DNA of 64,000 nt from JAJFKX01 sp965230265 (GTDB lineage: Bacteria > Pseudomonadota > Gammaproteobacteria > Xanthomonadales > Wenzhouxiangellaceae), in the NCBI GenBank assembly GCA_965230265.1, contig OZ245999.1:3548349-3612348 (forward strand). Direction: 5' to 3'. How positions within the stretch are numbered: position 1 is the first letter of the stretch; every line of letters starts with the position of its first letter. Below, piece after piece: positions 17,324-27,100 of this stretch. The translations under genes and the position numbers were made by a program. The notes beneath the pieces are model-generated. The model was given only the letters and a program-made list of their open reading frames with translations. It ran no database searches and was not told the DNA's origin.

Positions 17324-17421
17324 ACAGCCATAAAATGCAATAACAAACTATTGAATAACAGGAAAAGCATATAAGCAATAAATAGATTATTAAAATAATT
17401 AATAAAGTTACGACGCAAGTT

Positions 17422-17457
17422 TTTATGAGTAAATATTTAAAAAAACATACTCATAAA
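17422..17457. promoter_or_regulatory. Perfect inverted repeat in the AT-rich gap before the halogenation cassette
   Basis: TTTATGAGTA (17422-17431) and TACTCATAAA (17448-17457) are perfect 10-bp arms around 16 AT-rich bases. The element lies in the 171-bp gap between the MbtH-like gene and the cassette, 37 bp before the GTG start. It could be an operator, or a weak terminator separating the export/MbtH unit from the cassette. Confidence 0.5.
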
Positions 17458-17494
17458 TTTAAATAGAAATAATAAGATAACGCAGGAGCGTTTC

Positions 17495-18319
17495 GTGAAG
17501 GAAGACGTAGCAGTCAGTCATGACGATATACATATAAAGTATGTATATACCGACAATGTAATTGATGGGCCATGGATAGCTTTTGTTATCCCTTTTGGTC
17601 TTAAGTTAAATCAAGCGGAAGCTTTTTTTAATTTTTTCAGTGCTCATTATAATATTTTTTCATGGCAAGCCAGATCAATACTGGAAGATGCGGATCACAA
17701 AATAAAGGAAAATGAGCTAACAGTGGATAGCCATGCACAGGATATGCTGGCTATTATGGATGCTTTGAATATAGAAAAAGCTATCGCTGTAGGTTACTGC
17801 TCTGGAGCGGGTATTGCACTTGCCGCCATCAATATGCTGCCGGACAGGTTCAGTCATTTGGTATTGATCAATGGCGAGTACACATTAATGCATCGCCCTG
17901 ATTGTGTCACTCCTTTTGCTGGTGATATAGATAGTTTATTGCCTATTGCAGCGCAGGGTCGGGAAAAAGCAAGGCTTATTTTGGATAAAATAAAAAATAA
18001 TACAACTGCATCAAAAAACATTCCTGAAGCAATCGACCTTCCTTTCTCTGAGGTTCACTACTTACATCGTTATGGGGTGAATTACCTTTCCTACCGAGAC
18101 TACGATTTTGAAACTCTAGCCAAGCAAATAAAACTTGATACTTTTATTGTGGCTGGAGAAAAAGATGAGCAAGTTAATATATTGAGTGCTAAAACAATTA
18201 GTAACCTGATAGAAAATTCTGAACTATATATCGATGAGCAAGGAGATCATTACGAAGTACTAAGATCAGAATCAAAAACACTTGTAGAAGTCTGGAATTA
18301 TCTGAGCATGAGGGTGTAG
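17495..18319 (+). CDS. Cys-nucleophile alpha/beta-hydrolase fold protein, CmaE/SyrC-type aminoacyl transferase candidate
   Basis: 274 aa from a GTG start with CAGGAGCG upstream. The fold shows a nucleophile elbow AVGYCSGAG, in which the central nucleophile position is Cys102 instead of Ser. The acid is D224 (GEKDEQV) and the base H252 (GDHYEVL), giving a Cys-Asp-His triad. In coronamic acid and syringomycin biosynthesis, CmaE and SyrC are alpha/beta-hydrolase-like enzymes with an active-site Cys that carry aminoacyl groups from one T domain to another. This gene is 2 bp from the stand-alone A gene and next to a SyrB2-type halogenase, the same genetic setting. A type-II editing thioesterase is the alternative, but those normally use Ser. 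Confidence 0.8.
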   Translation: MKEDVAVSHDDIHIKYVYTDNVIDGPWIAFVIPFGLKLNQAEAFFNFFSAHYNIFSWQARSILEDADHKIKENELTVDSHAQDMLAIMDALNIEKAIAVGYCSGAGIALAAINMLPDRFSHLVLINGEYTLMHRPDCVTPFAGDIDSLLPIAAQGREKARLILDKIKNNTTASKNIPEAIDLPFSEVHYLHRYGVNYLSYRDYDFETLAKQIKLDTFIVAGEKDEQVNILSAKTISNLIENSELYIDEQGDHYEVLRSESKTLVEVWNYLSMRV

Positions 18320-18321
18320 CA

Positions 18322-19821
18322 ATGAAGATCGATTCAGTGGGTGCTCAATTGATACATAAGGTTTTTGAATCGCTGGCGGCGGCAGCTCCAAATCAAATTG
18401 CAATTAAATTCAATGATCAGGATATTTCTTACCAGCAATTAAATGCCAGTGCCAACTATCTTGCTGGCTATCTATGTTCGGAAGGCGTCAAGCATGGTGA
18501 TATTGTGGCCATATCCATGCAGCGCTCAATCGGAATGATAACGACAATGCTGGCTATTCTTAAGTGTGGCGCAGCATTTTTGCCTCTGGATAGTCAAAGC
18601 CCTAGCAAACGTAACTTGTTACTGCTGAATGAATCTCAAGTCAAAGTGGTTGTATCAGATCAGAGTAATGATGGGGTGCTTGGTGACCATCGGCAGTGGG
18701 TTAATATTGCAGAACTCCCAGTTTCTACTGTAACAGATACGCCAAATCTTAACTTGCGTGGTGATGTTGAAGATAAGGCTTATGTTATGTATACGTCTGG
18801 GTCCACTGGTGGGCCTAAAGGCGTTAAAGTGCCGCACCGTGCTATCCATCGACTGGTAATCAGTACAAATTATATCGAATTTGATCCTGCTGATAAGGTG
18901 CTGCATATGTCATCACCAGGTTTTGATGCTTCAACTTTTGAAATATGGGGAGCGTTATTGAACGGCGCTACGTTGGTTTTGTATCCTGAAAAAACACTAG
19001 ACCCAAATTTGTTTGCTGCTGTCGTTAAGCAGCATAAGGTAACCATACTTTTTCTTACACCAGCGTTATTTCATTTAGTAGCAGTAAGGTTTAGCGCTGC
19101 ATTTAATGCTGTCAATACAGTCGTGATTGGTGGGGATATTATATCGCCAAAAGTGATTAATCATCTTCTAGATGTTCACAAAGATATTACTTTAATAAAT
19201 GGCTATGGTCCCACTGAAAATACAACTTTCACAACTGCTCATCGAATGACAATAGCCAATAGGCCGGATTCATGTGTGCCAATTGGGAAACCAATTACTG
19301 GTACAGCGGTTCATGTTTTGGATGACAATTTGGAACCGGTAAAGCCTGGAGAAGTGGGCGAGCTGTTTACATCAGGTGCTGGTGTAGCGCTTGGGTATGT
19401 TGATAAAAAGAAAGACAATGATGCTTTTGTTACTAATGAGTTAATAGCTGATGGTTTGATTTATCGAACAGGAGATCTGGTGTTTGAAAACTCGAATGGT
19501 GAGTTAGTGTTCGTTGGTAGAAAAGATTACCAGGTTAAGGTTCGTGGCTTCAGGATATCGTTGGAAGAAGTGCAAGTTTCATTGCTTGAGTTAGAAGGCG
19601 TTATCGAAGCTGCAGTTGTTGTCAATAAACCTGAATCGGGTGATCAGCGATTGGTTGCTTATTTAAATCTACGAGATGGGGAAAACCTTAAAGTATCAGA
19701 GATAAAACAGGAGCTCGCGTTAAGCCTGCCTGGGTACATGATTCCTGACAAAATACATCTCGATGTAAAGATGCATGTAAGTGAGAATGGAAAAATAGAC
19801 AAAAAGTTTTTAGTTGGTTAG
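18322..19821 (+). CDS. Stand-alone NRPS adenylation domain, aliphatic amino acid predicted
   Basis: 499 aa: one complete A domain and nothing else. Core motifs are YTSGSTGGPKGV (A3), FDAST (A4), NGYGPTENTT (A5), YRTGDL (A7), a diverged A8 (GRKDYQVKVRGFRISLEE) and NGKIDKK with the catalytic Lys (A10). Aligning to GrsA by eye gives the specificity code DAFFVGGTFK. It is close to DAFWIGGTFK, known for Val, and far from the Thr code of SyrB1. It should form an aminoacyl-AMP and load the free T protein encoded next. The start overlaps the ribosome-binding site of the previous stop region (GAGGGTG), implying coupling. The split A + T arrangement resembles CytC1/CytC2 rather than fused SyrB1 or CmaA. 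Confidence 0.92.
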   Translation: MKIDSVGAQLIHKVFESLAAAAPNQIAIKFNDQDISYQQLNASANYLAGYLCSEGVKHGDIVAISMQRSIGMITTMLAILKCGAAFLPLDSQSPSKRNLLLLNESQVKVVVSDQSNDGVLGDHRQWVNIAELPVSTVTDTPNLNLRGDVEDKAYVMYTSGSTGGPKGVKVPHRAIHRLVISTNYIEFDPADKVLHMSSPGFDASTFEIWGALLNGATLVLYPEKTLDPNLFAAVVKQHKVTILFLTPALFHLVAVRFSAAFNAVNTVVIGGDIISPKVINHLLDVHKDITLINGYGPTENTTFTTAHRMTIANRPDSCVPIGKPITGTAVHVLDDNLEPVKPGEVGELFTSGAGVALGYVDKKKDNDAFVTNELIADGLIYRTGDLVFENSNGELVFVGRKDYQVKVRGFRISLEEVQVSLLELEGVIEAAVVVNKPESGDQRLVAYLNLRDGENLKVSEIKQELALSLPGYMIPDKIHLDVKMHVSENGKIDKKFLVG

Positions 19822-19844
19822 TTAATAAAAATATGGAGTAAAAA

Positions 19845-20096
19845 ATGACGGAACAAGAGTTGCACGCCTATATAAAAGAAGTATTTCAATCTAAACCTAT
19901 TATGTCATCGATAGGTGATGGCGATGACTTTTTTGATTGTGGCGCTTCATCATTGACTGTTGTGGACCTTCAGTTGGATATCGAAGAAAAATTAGGTATC
20001 ACAGTGCCAACAAGCAAGTTAATGAAGGAGCCATCTATTAATGGTTGGGTTGCGGCGTATTCTGAAAAAATGTCTCAACAAGCATCTGCAGCTTAG
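19845..20096 (+). CDS. Stand-alone thiolation (peptidyl carrier) protein
   Basis: 83 aa, the size of a single carrier domain. The phosphopantetheine site is DDFFDCGASSLTVVDL, with Ser36 as the attachment residue (GxxSL). GGAG precedes the ATG. Position between the A domain and the halogenase indicates that it presents the activated amino acid as a thioester to the halogenase. The CGASSL version differs from the LGGHSLL or LGGDSII of the NRPS T domains in the same cluster, which may let the halogenase and transferase tell it apart. Confidence 0.93.
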   Translation: MTEQELHAYIKEVFQSKPIMSSIGDGDDFFDCGASSLTVVDLQLDIEEKLGITVPTSKLMKEPSINGWVAAYSEKMSQQASAA

Positions 20097-20136
20097 CTAT
20101 ATTTAAAAAATTAATAGTTAATATAGAGAGATAATT

Positions 20137-21054
20137 ATGAACAAGGAATTTGGTTTAAGCAAAGAAGAATTACAGTCATTCCGAGAAAATGGTTATATCG
20201 GTCCGTTTACTCTTTATGACCCAATGGAGATTCAAGAAAAATATAAGCAAATAAGATCAGATTTATTTGATCGCGAACATGCAATTTATGATTTGTCTAT
20301 CAGAAGTGTTATCTCCGGGTATGACCGGCATTTTGATGTCAATGATTTAAGCGCACACATAATGCAAAAAGAAATTGTAGATAGAGTTGCGAGCATCTTG
20401 GGCCCCGATTTATTTTGCTGGCGTTCAGAGATGTTTCCAAAGTATCCGGGAGATGAAGGAACTGATTGGCATCAAGCTGATACGTTTGGCCATGCTTCCG
20501 GCAGGCCACAAGTTAAATGGCCTAACCCGGATTTTGGCGGTGCTATTACTGTATGGACGGCACTGACGGAAGCTTCAGAAGAAAATGGTTGTTTGCGCTT
20601 CATCCCGGGCACTCATGAAGAGATGTTTTACGATGAATCACTAGAAATGAACTATGAGCCTAATCAGGTAAATAAAATCGAAAAAGACGGAATAAAACGA
20701 GGCTTTTTTGGATACGATTATCGTAATCTGCAAAAAGACCCTGATTGGGTTCCGAATGAAGATGATGCTGTCTCCATTGAAATGGAACCGGGTCAGTTCG
20801 TTATTTTTTGGTCTACGCTAATGCATTCTTCATGGCCAAATTCAACAGAAGATAGAACCCGTTTGGGTTTTGCCGCAAGGTATGTGCCAACATGTGTACA
20901 AATTTATCCGGATGTTGATGAAGTCGAAGAATATGGCAGCACTATTTCTCTAGATAAATATGGTGTTGTGCTTGTCTCTGGAAAAGATGAATATCAGCAT
21001 AATAAAATCGCTAGACTTAATAGTAGAGGTTTAGAGTTCAGCTCGTTAGTTTAA
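20137..21054 (+). CDS. SyrB2-type non-haem Fe(II)/2-oxoglutarate halogenase
   Basis: 305 aa, close to SyrB2 in length. From memory of SyrB2 it is alike over its whole length, for example FPKYPGDEGTDWHQADTF, GCLRFIPGT, RGFFGYDYR and FWSTLMH. The iron site reads H112-Q-A114, so Ala replaces the Asp/Glu that hydroxylases use; this opens the site for chloride and is the diagnostic HxA motif of halogenases. The second His is H230 and the 2-oxoglutarate Arg is R248 (AARYVP). It should chlorinate an unactivated carbon of the amino acid held on the adjacent free T protein. Because the A domain code points to Val or a similar aliphatic residue, the product is probably not chlorothreonine. AGAGAG precedes the ATG. 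Confidence 0.95.
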   Translation: MNKEFGLSKEELQSFRENGYIGPFTLYDPMEIQEKYKQIRSDLFDREHAIYDLSIRSVISGYDRHFDVNDLSAHIMQKEIVDRVASILGPDLFCWRSEMFPKYPGDEGTDWHQADTFGHASGRPQVKWPNPDFGGAITVWTALTEASEENGCLRFIPGTHEEMFYDESLEMNYEPNQVNKIEKDGIKRGFFGYDYRNLQKDPDWVPNEDDAVSIEMEPGQFVIFWSTLMHSSWPNSTEDRTRLGFAARYVPTCVQIYPDVDEVEEYGSTISLDKYGVVLVSGKDEYQHNKIARLNSRGLEFSSLV

Positions 21055-21109
21055 ATCTCTTTTAAAAACCAAGTATGTCGTAATGCGAATTTATGTAGCT
21101 TCTGATAAT

Positions 21110-21123
21110 TAATTCGCGAATTA
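21110..21123. promoter_or_regulatory. 14-bp perfect palindrome upstream of NRPS1
   Basis: TAATTCGCGAATTA reads the same on both strands and lies 54 bp before the NRPS1 start in a 123-bp AT-rich gap. It could bind a dimeric regulator controlling NRPS1 separately from the halogenation cassette. No strong promoter hexamers are visible around it. Confidence 0.4.
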
Positions 21124-21177
21124 TTCTCGTAATTTGCGTGGCTAATTATTTAATAAGCCAGCATTAGCAGGATAAAC

Positions 21178-24100
21178 ATGGAAAGTTTGAAAAACTCTAA
21201 TAATGAAGACAATGTAGTCGTTGAATTGGCACCTTCCAGAGAGGCAATAAAGCTTGATGGGATATTGTCATATGCGCAGCGCAGCATATATAAAAATACT
21301 AAATTACATAGAGGTTTAAACTCTATTAATAATTGCAGGTATTATAGTTTATTAGGCAATTTAAATAAGCTTGCTTTGGTCAAAGCGGTTAAGGCTGTTG
21401 TTATTAGGCATGAGTGTCTGAGAAGTAATTTTATTGATGAAAATGGTGAGCTACAGGTCATGCAAAACAATGCCTCAGAAGCATTGTTCGACTTTAAAGA
21501 CATCACTCATTTAAGCGAAAATTCGAAAGATACTGAAGTAAAGGCAGTTGCTGTTTCAGAAACCAAGCGACAGTTCGATTTGTCTAAAGACTTATTGGTG
21601 CATGCTGTATTGCTAAAACTTTCCGAGTCAAAACATATATTCTTTCTTACTGTTCACCCTATTGTTTCTGATAATAAATCATTAGACATATTTATCTCTG
21701 AATTAAGCAGTCTCTACCAGTCATATTTGAACGATACCAATAATGTACTAACACCTTTATCTGTGTCGTATAAAGATTATCTGCAATCTCAGAATAGCTG
21801 GTTAGAAGGAAAGCAGGCGCATGAACAACTGCAGTACTGGCAGCAACAGTTAAAAGATTTACCACTAGTGCATAGCTTGTCATTGGACCATCCGAGGTCT
21901 AATAAGCAGCGGTTTACTGAAGGGCTACGCTTTGGATCTGTCGATGAAGTGGTGACTAAGTCTGTAATGAGCTTTTGTGTAGAACAAAATGTGACTTTGC
22001 TTACTTTTTTGCATGCGGTATTTGTGGTCTTGATTCACCGATATAGCAATGAAGGTGACATAGCTATCGGGACATCAGTGTTAGGTCGTAATTCAAATAA
22101 TACTGAAGCGTTAGTCGGGTTATTTTCTCAATGGTTGGTGCTGCGTTCGAAATTAAATCATCAGGATAGTTTTATTGAGCACCTGATGTTAGGCAAACAA
22201 ACAATATCAGACGCGCTTGGTTTTCAACATATTCCATTTGAGTTATTAATAAAGCAATTTACAGCAGGGCAAAACACAGAACATCATCCGTTGTTTCAAA
22301 TTGCAATTTCATTACAGGATCAGCCCCCAGAAAAACTGGTATTGAACGAGCTGGAAGTTAATCCTATTGGTCAAACCTATAACAACAGCGGGCTTGATCT
22401 GGAACTAAGGGTTACTCAAATTGAAGACCAATTGCTATTGGCCTGGAACTACAATAAGGATTTATTCAAATCAAGCACAATTGAACGTTTGTCGTCCAGT
22501 TTCCAGGTATTGCTGGAAGGGATATTGTTGGATGCTGATCGTGCGGTGGGTGAGTTACCGCTGTTGAGTGCTGATCAGCAACAGCAGTTGCGTTTGTGGA
22601 ATGCCACCGATCAGATGTTGCCTGGTGAGCAGGGTATCCATGAGCTGTTTGAGTTGCAGGCATCAAACAGTCCTGATGCGATAGCAGTGGTGATGGGTGA
22701 TGATCAGCTGAGTTATCAGCAGCTGAATGAACAAGCCAACCAGCTGGCGGGTTATCTGTTGGATCAGGGGGTCAGAGCAGAAGATCGTATTGGTGTATGT
22801 ATGCACCGCAGCCCGCAGTTGTTGGTGGCATTGCTGGGGATATTGAAGAGTGGAGCAGCGTATGTGCCACTGGATCCTGAGTATCCATCAGAACGTTTGA
22901 TTTACATGCTGTCTGACTCAAAAGCCAGCTATGTACTGATTGATGCGGCTGAGGATTTACTGTCAGGCAGTGATGCACAAAAGATCAACATAAGCGATCT
23001 GGATTTATCCAGTTACAGTGATACAGGCCCATTGGTTCAGGTACAGGGTGATCAACTGGGTTATGTGATCTACACGTCCGGCTCGACCGGTCAGCCGAAG
23101 GGAGTGTGTATCCGTCATGGCGGGGCATTGGGCATGCTCAGCTGGGCGTTGCAGGAGTTTGGTAGGGAGAATCTGGAAGGGGTATTGGCCTCGACATCGA
23201 TCTGTTTTGACTTATCGGTGTATGAGCTGTTTGCGCCGTTGAGTGTAGGCGGTAAGGTGGTATTGGCCAAAGATGCACTGTCGTTGCTGGACTTTGATCA
23301 ATGGGATCAGGTGAGTTTGGTGAACACGGTGCCGTCTGCGATTGAGGCACTGGTTGGGGCCCGTGATATACCGCGGAACGTCAGGGTTGTGAACCTGGCG
23401 GGAGAAGCGTTAAGCGCTCAGACGGTAGAGAAGGTTTATGCGAGCAGTTCGATAGATCGTTTATACAATCTTTATGGTCCCTCAGAGGACACCACGTACT
23501 CGACCGGAGCGTTGATAGAGCGAGGCAGTGATTACCCGTCGATTGGTGGTCCGATCAGCAATTCTCAGGTTTATGTATTAGACAGCCGAATGAGTCAGGT
23601 GCCTGTTGGTGTAACCGGGGAGTTATACATGGGTGGTTTGGGCTTGTCGCGTGGATATCTGGATCGAGGGATGCTGACGGCGGAGCGATTTGTTCCCAAT
23701 CCGTATGGACAGCCAGGCAGTCGGATGTACCGCACGGGAGATTTGGTGAGGTACCGAGCAGATGGTGATCTGGAGTATGTGGGTCGTATTGATCACCAGG
23801 TGAAGCTGCGTGGATTCCGTATAGAGCTGGGCGAGATAGAGAGTGCTCTGGAGCATCATGCAGGTGTGGAGTCTGGGTTGGTGCAGGTGGTTGACAGTGA
23901 CTTGGGTCAGCAGCTGGTGGGTTACATCACCACAGATCAGCCGCTGGAAGAAGCCAAGCTCAAGCAGTCGCTACAGCAGGTATTGCCGAGTTATATGGTG
24001 CCGATGGCGATCGTGCAGTTGGAGTCATTCCCGTTGACGGCCAATGGGAAGGTAGATCGAGAGCGTTTGCCGAGTCCGGATTGGGAAGCGTATCGACAAA

Positions 24101-27100
24101 GTTATGTGGCGCCACGCAATGCAGTGGAATTGCAATTGGCGGAGATATACCAGGAGTTGCTATCGGTTGACCGGGTGGGTATCAACGATAATTTCTTTGA
24201 GCTGGGCGGTCATTCGTTGTTGGCAACGCATTTAATTAGTCGAATCCGTGAGGGTTTGGATATTCAATTGCCGCTAAAAACTTTGTTCGACCAGCCTACC
24301 GTGGCTGGTTTATCACCGCTTTTAGAAAATTATTCAAAAACAACAGCATTGTTGCCTATTGAGCCAGCTGAGAATAATGAACGATTATTATCATATGCAC
24401 AACGCTGGTTATGGTTTGTCGATAAATTAGAAGGTGACAGCACTCAATACAATATACCTGTTGCATTTCGTTTAACCGGTAAGCTTGAAGTTGCAGCTTT
24501 AGTTCGATCTTTGCAGACTGTTGCGCAACGGCATGAAGTTTTGCGAAGCAACTTTCAGCAAACTGGTGAGTTGGTGTATCAGCATACTCTCGAGCATGCT
24601 AATCCAAAGTTGATCCAAACTGATTTATCAGAAATATCAGTTGAACAGCAATCCAAACAAGTGCAGCAAATTATTATTGATGAAGCTCATAAGAGTTTTG
24701 ACTTAGCGGCAGAAATACCAATACGGCTCCAGCTTGTTCGTTTATCACCTAATGAGCACGCCTTGTTAGTCACAATCCATCATATAGCCACAGACGGTTT
24801 ATCGATGGATGTGTTTTATAGTGAGCTGCAGGCTTTATATACGGCTTATGCCCGGGGTCTTGATAATCCGCTGCCACCTTTGGCTATTCAATACAGCGAT
24901 TATGCACAATGGCAACGTGATTGGTTAGGTGCAGATTTAAAACATGACCTGCTCGCATACTGGAAGCAACGATTAGCAGGTATAGAACAAGACAACAGTT
25001 TGCCTTTGGATCGGCCAAGGCCAGGTCATATTAATCATTTTGGCTTAATACACCAGCAAAATATTGATGATGTGTTGAGTAATAAAATAAAAGCGCAATG
25101 CGTAAAACATAACTCAACATTGTTCATGTTGATGCAAACTGTTTTTTCTATTTTGCTTTATCGATATACCAGTAAGTCTGATGTTCTGATGGGTACAACC
25201 ATGGCTGGTCGTGCTCATGTGGACACCAATCCTTTAATTGGCTTTTTTGCCAACACTGTGGTTTTGCGTACTCAAATCAACAGTGATAGTAGTTTTTCAG
25301 AGCTTTTAAGCCGCAATAAAGTAAATATACTGGATGCCCAGGCGAACCAATATTTACCCTTTGAAATGTTGGTTGAAGCGTTGGCGCCAGAAAGAAGCCT
25401 AAGCCATAGCCCTATTATCCAGATAATGTTCACAATGGTGGAAGGTGATGGTGTTGATTTACTATTGCCGGGTTTAAATGTAGAAAAAATTAGCAAGCAG
25501 GACAATACCTTAAATTATGACTTGCGCTTATCAGTTAATGAAACTGATGGGTTGATAAACTTGGACTGGGTTTATAATCCTGATATTTTTGATACAACAA
25601 CAATAGAACGGATGGCAGCTAATTTTAGCTGCATATTAAATAATGTTATAAACAACCCTGAAAGCTCTTTAAAGGACATACCATTTTTATGCAATCAAGA
25701 AAATAACCAACTGCTTCAGTGGGCGGGTACTGCTGCAGATGCTGCTGAAAATAAAACGATAAACGAATTATTTGAGGCACAGGTTATAAAAACCCCAAGA
25801 GCAACTGCATTGGTGTTTGATCAACAACATCTGACTTACGAAGATTTAAATAACCAGGCTAATCGACTGGCTCACTATTTAATTGAGCAAGGTGTTGGTC
25901 CAGAAACAATGGTTGGCTTATGCGTCATGCCTTCATTGGAAATGGTAATTGGAATGCTGGGGATAATTAAAGCAGGCGGTGCATATGTGCCACTTGATCC
26001 AGTTAACCCTGAACAGCGCCTGGCATATATTTTGAATGATTCCGGAGTGAACATTGTTCTTTCACAGAATCAGCTAATTGAACAATTGCCTATTACGAAG
26101 CAATTGTTATTGAGCTTGGATGCTGAAGAGGTTCAGCAGCAATTGAAGGATTATAGTCCTGAAAACCCATCAATTGTTGAAGTGGGGGTCAAACCCAATA
26201 ACCTTGCGTATATGATTTATACCTCTGGGACTACTGGCCAGCCTAAGGGTGTGATGGCTGAACATCGTAATCTGTCCCATTTTCACACTATATTTATTGA
26301 TCAACTCCAACAAATTGGCATACCCGATGATTCACCCTGGTTGTGGAGTACTTCTTTTGTTTTTGATCCATCAATCAAAGGGCTATTGGCATTAAATCAT
26401 GGGCGTACGGTGGTTATTGCTACACAAGCTCAGCGTAATGACACAGCAGAGTTGACAACATTACTGCTTGATAACCAAGTGCAGGTATTTAATGGCACTC
26501 CATCGTTGGTAGAGCAGGTAATGGATCATGTTCAATCTGTTTCTGATGCCGGCGTGCACTTGATTATAGGCGGCGAAGAGGTAAGTGCGGCATTGTGGGA
26601 GAAAGTGTCGGACTATTGTGCAAACAGAAATTGCCGTGCGATAAATGTCTATGGGCCAACTGAGTTAACGATCAACGCCAGTTACGCGTTGATTGATGCG
26701 GCAGCACCTATCAGTATCGGCAAACCCGTTTTTAATAGCAAAGCTTATGTGCTGGGGAAAGAACGAGAGCTGCTTCCGGTTGGTGCTCCAGGTGAGCTAT
26801 ATGTCGCTGGTGATGGTGTGGTGCGAGGTTACTGGAAGCGCCAAGACTTAACCATGGATCGTTTTGTTCCCAATAGCTTCAGCGATCAGGCTGGTGAACG
26901 ATTGTACCGAACAGGTGATCGTGTTCGCTGGTTAGCAAACGGTGATTTGGAGTTTCTTGGGCGTGCTGACGATCAGGTTAAAGTAAGAGGTTTTCGGATT
27001 GAGCTCGGAGAAATTGAAGCACAATTAGCGCAACAGCCTCATGTGCATCATGCGCATGTTCTGATAAGGGCTAGTGAGATTGGCGAAAAACAGCTTGCCG

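Noticed and set aside
17324..17494. A small gene in the gap after the MbtH-like gene
   Set aside because: The stretch is AT-rich, has no frame with a ribosome-binding site, and contains an inverted repeat; it looks intergenic.
20137..21054. PhyH-type hydroxylase instead of halogenase
   Set aside because: The carboxylate ligand position is Ala114 (HQA), the rest of the protein follows SyrB2, and the gene sits beside a free A and a free T protein; these support a halogenase.
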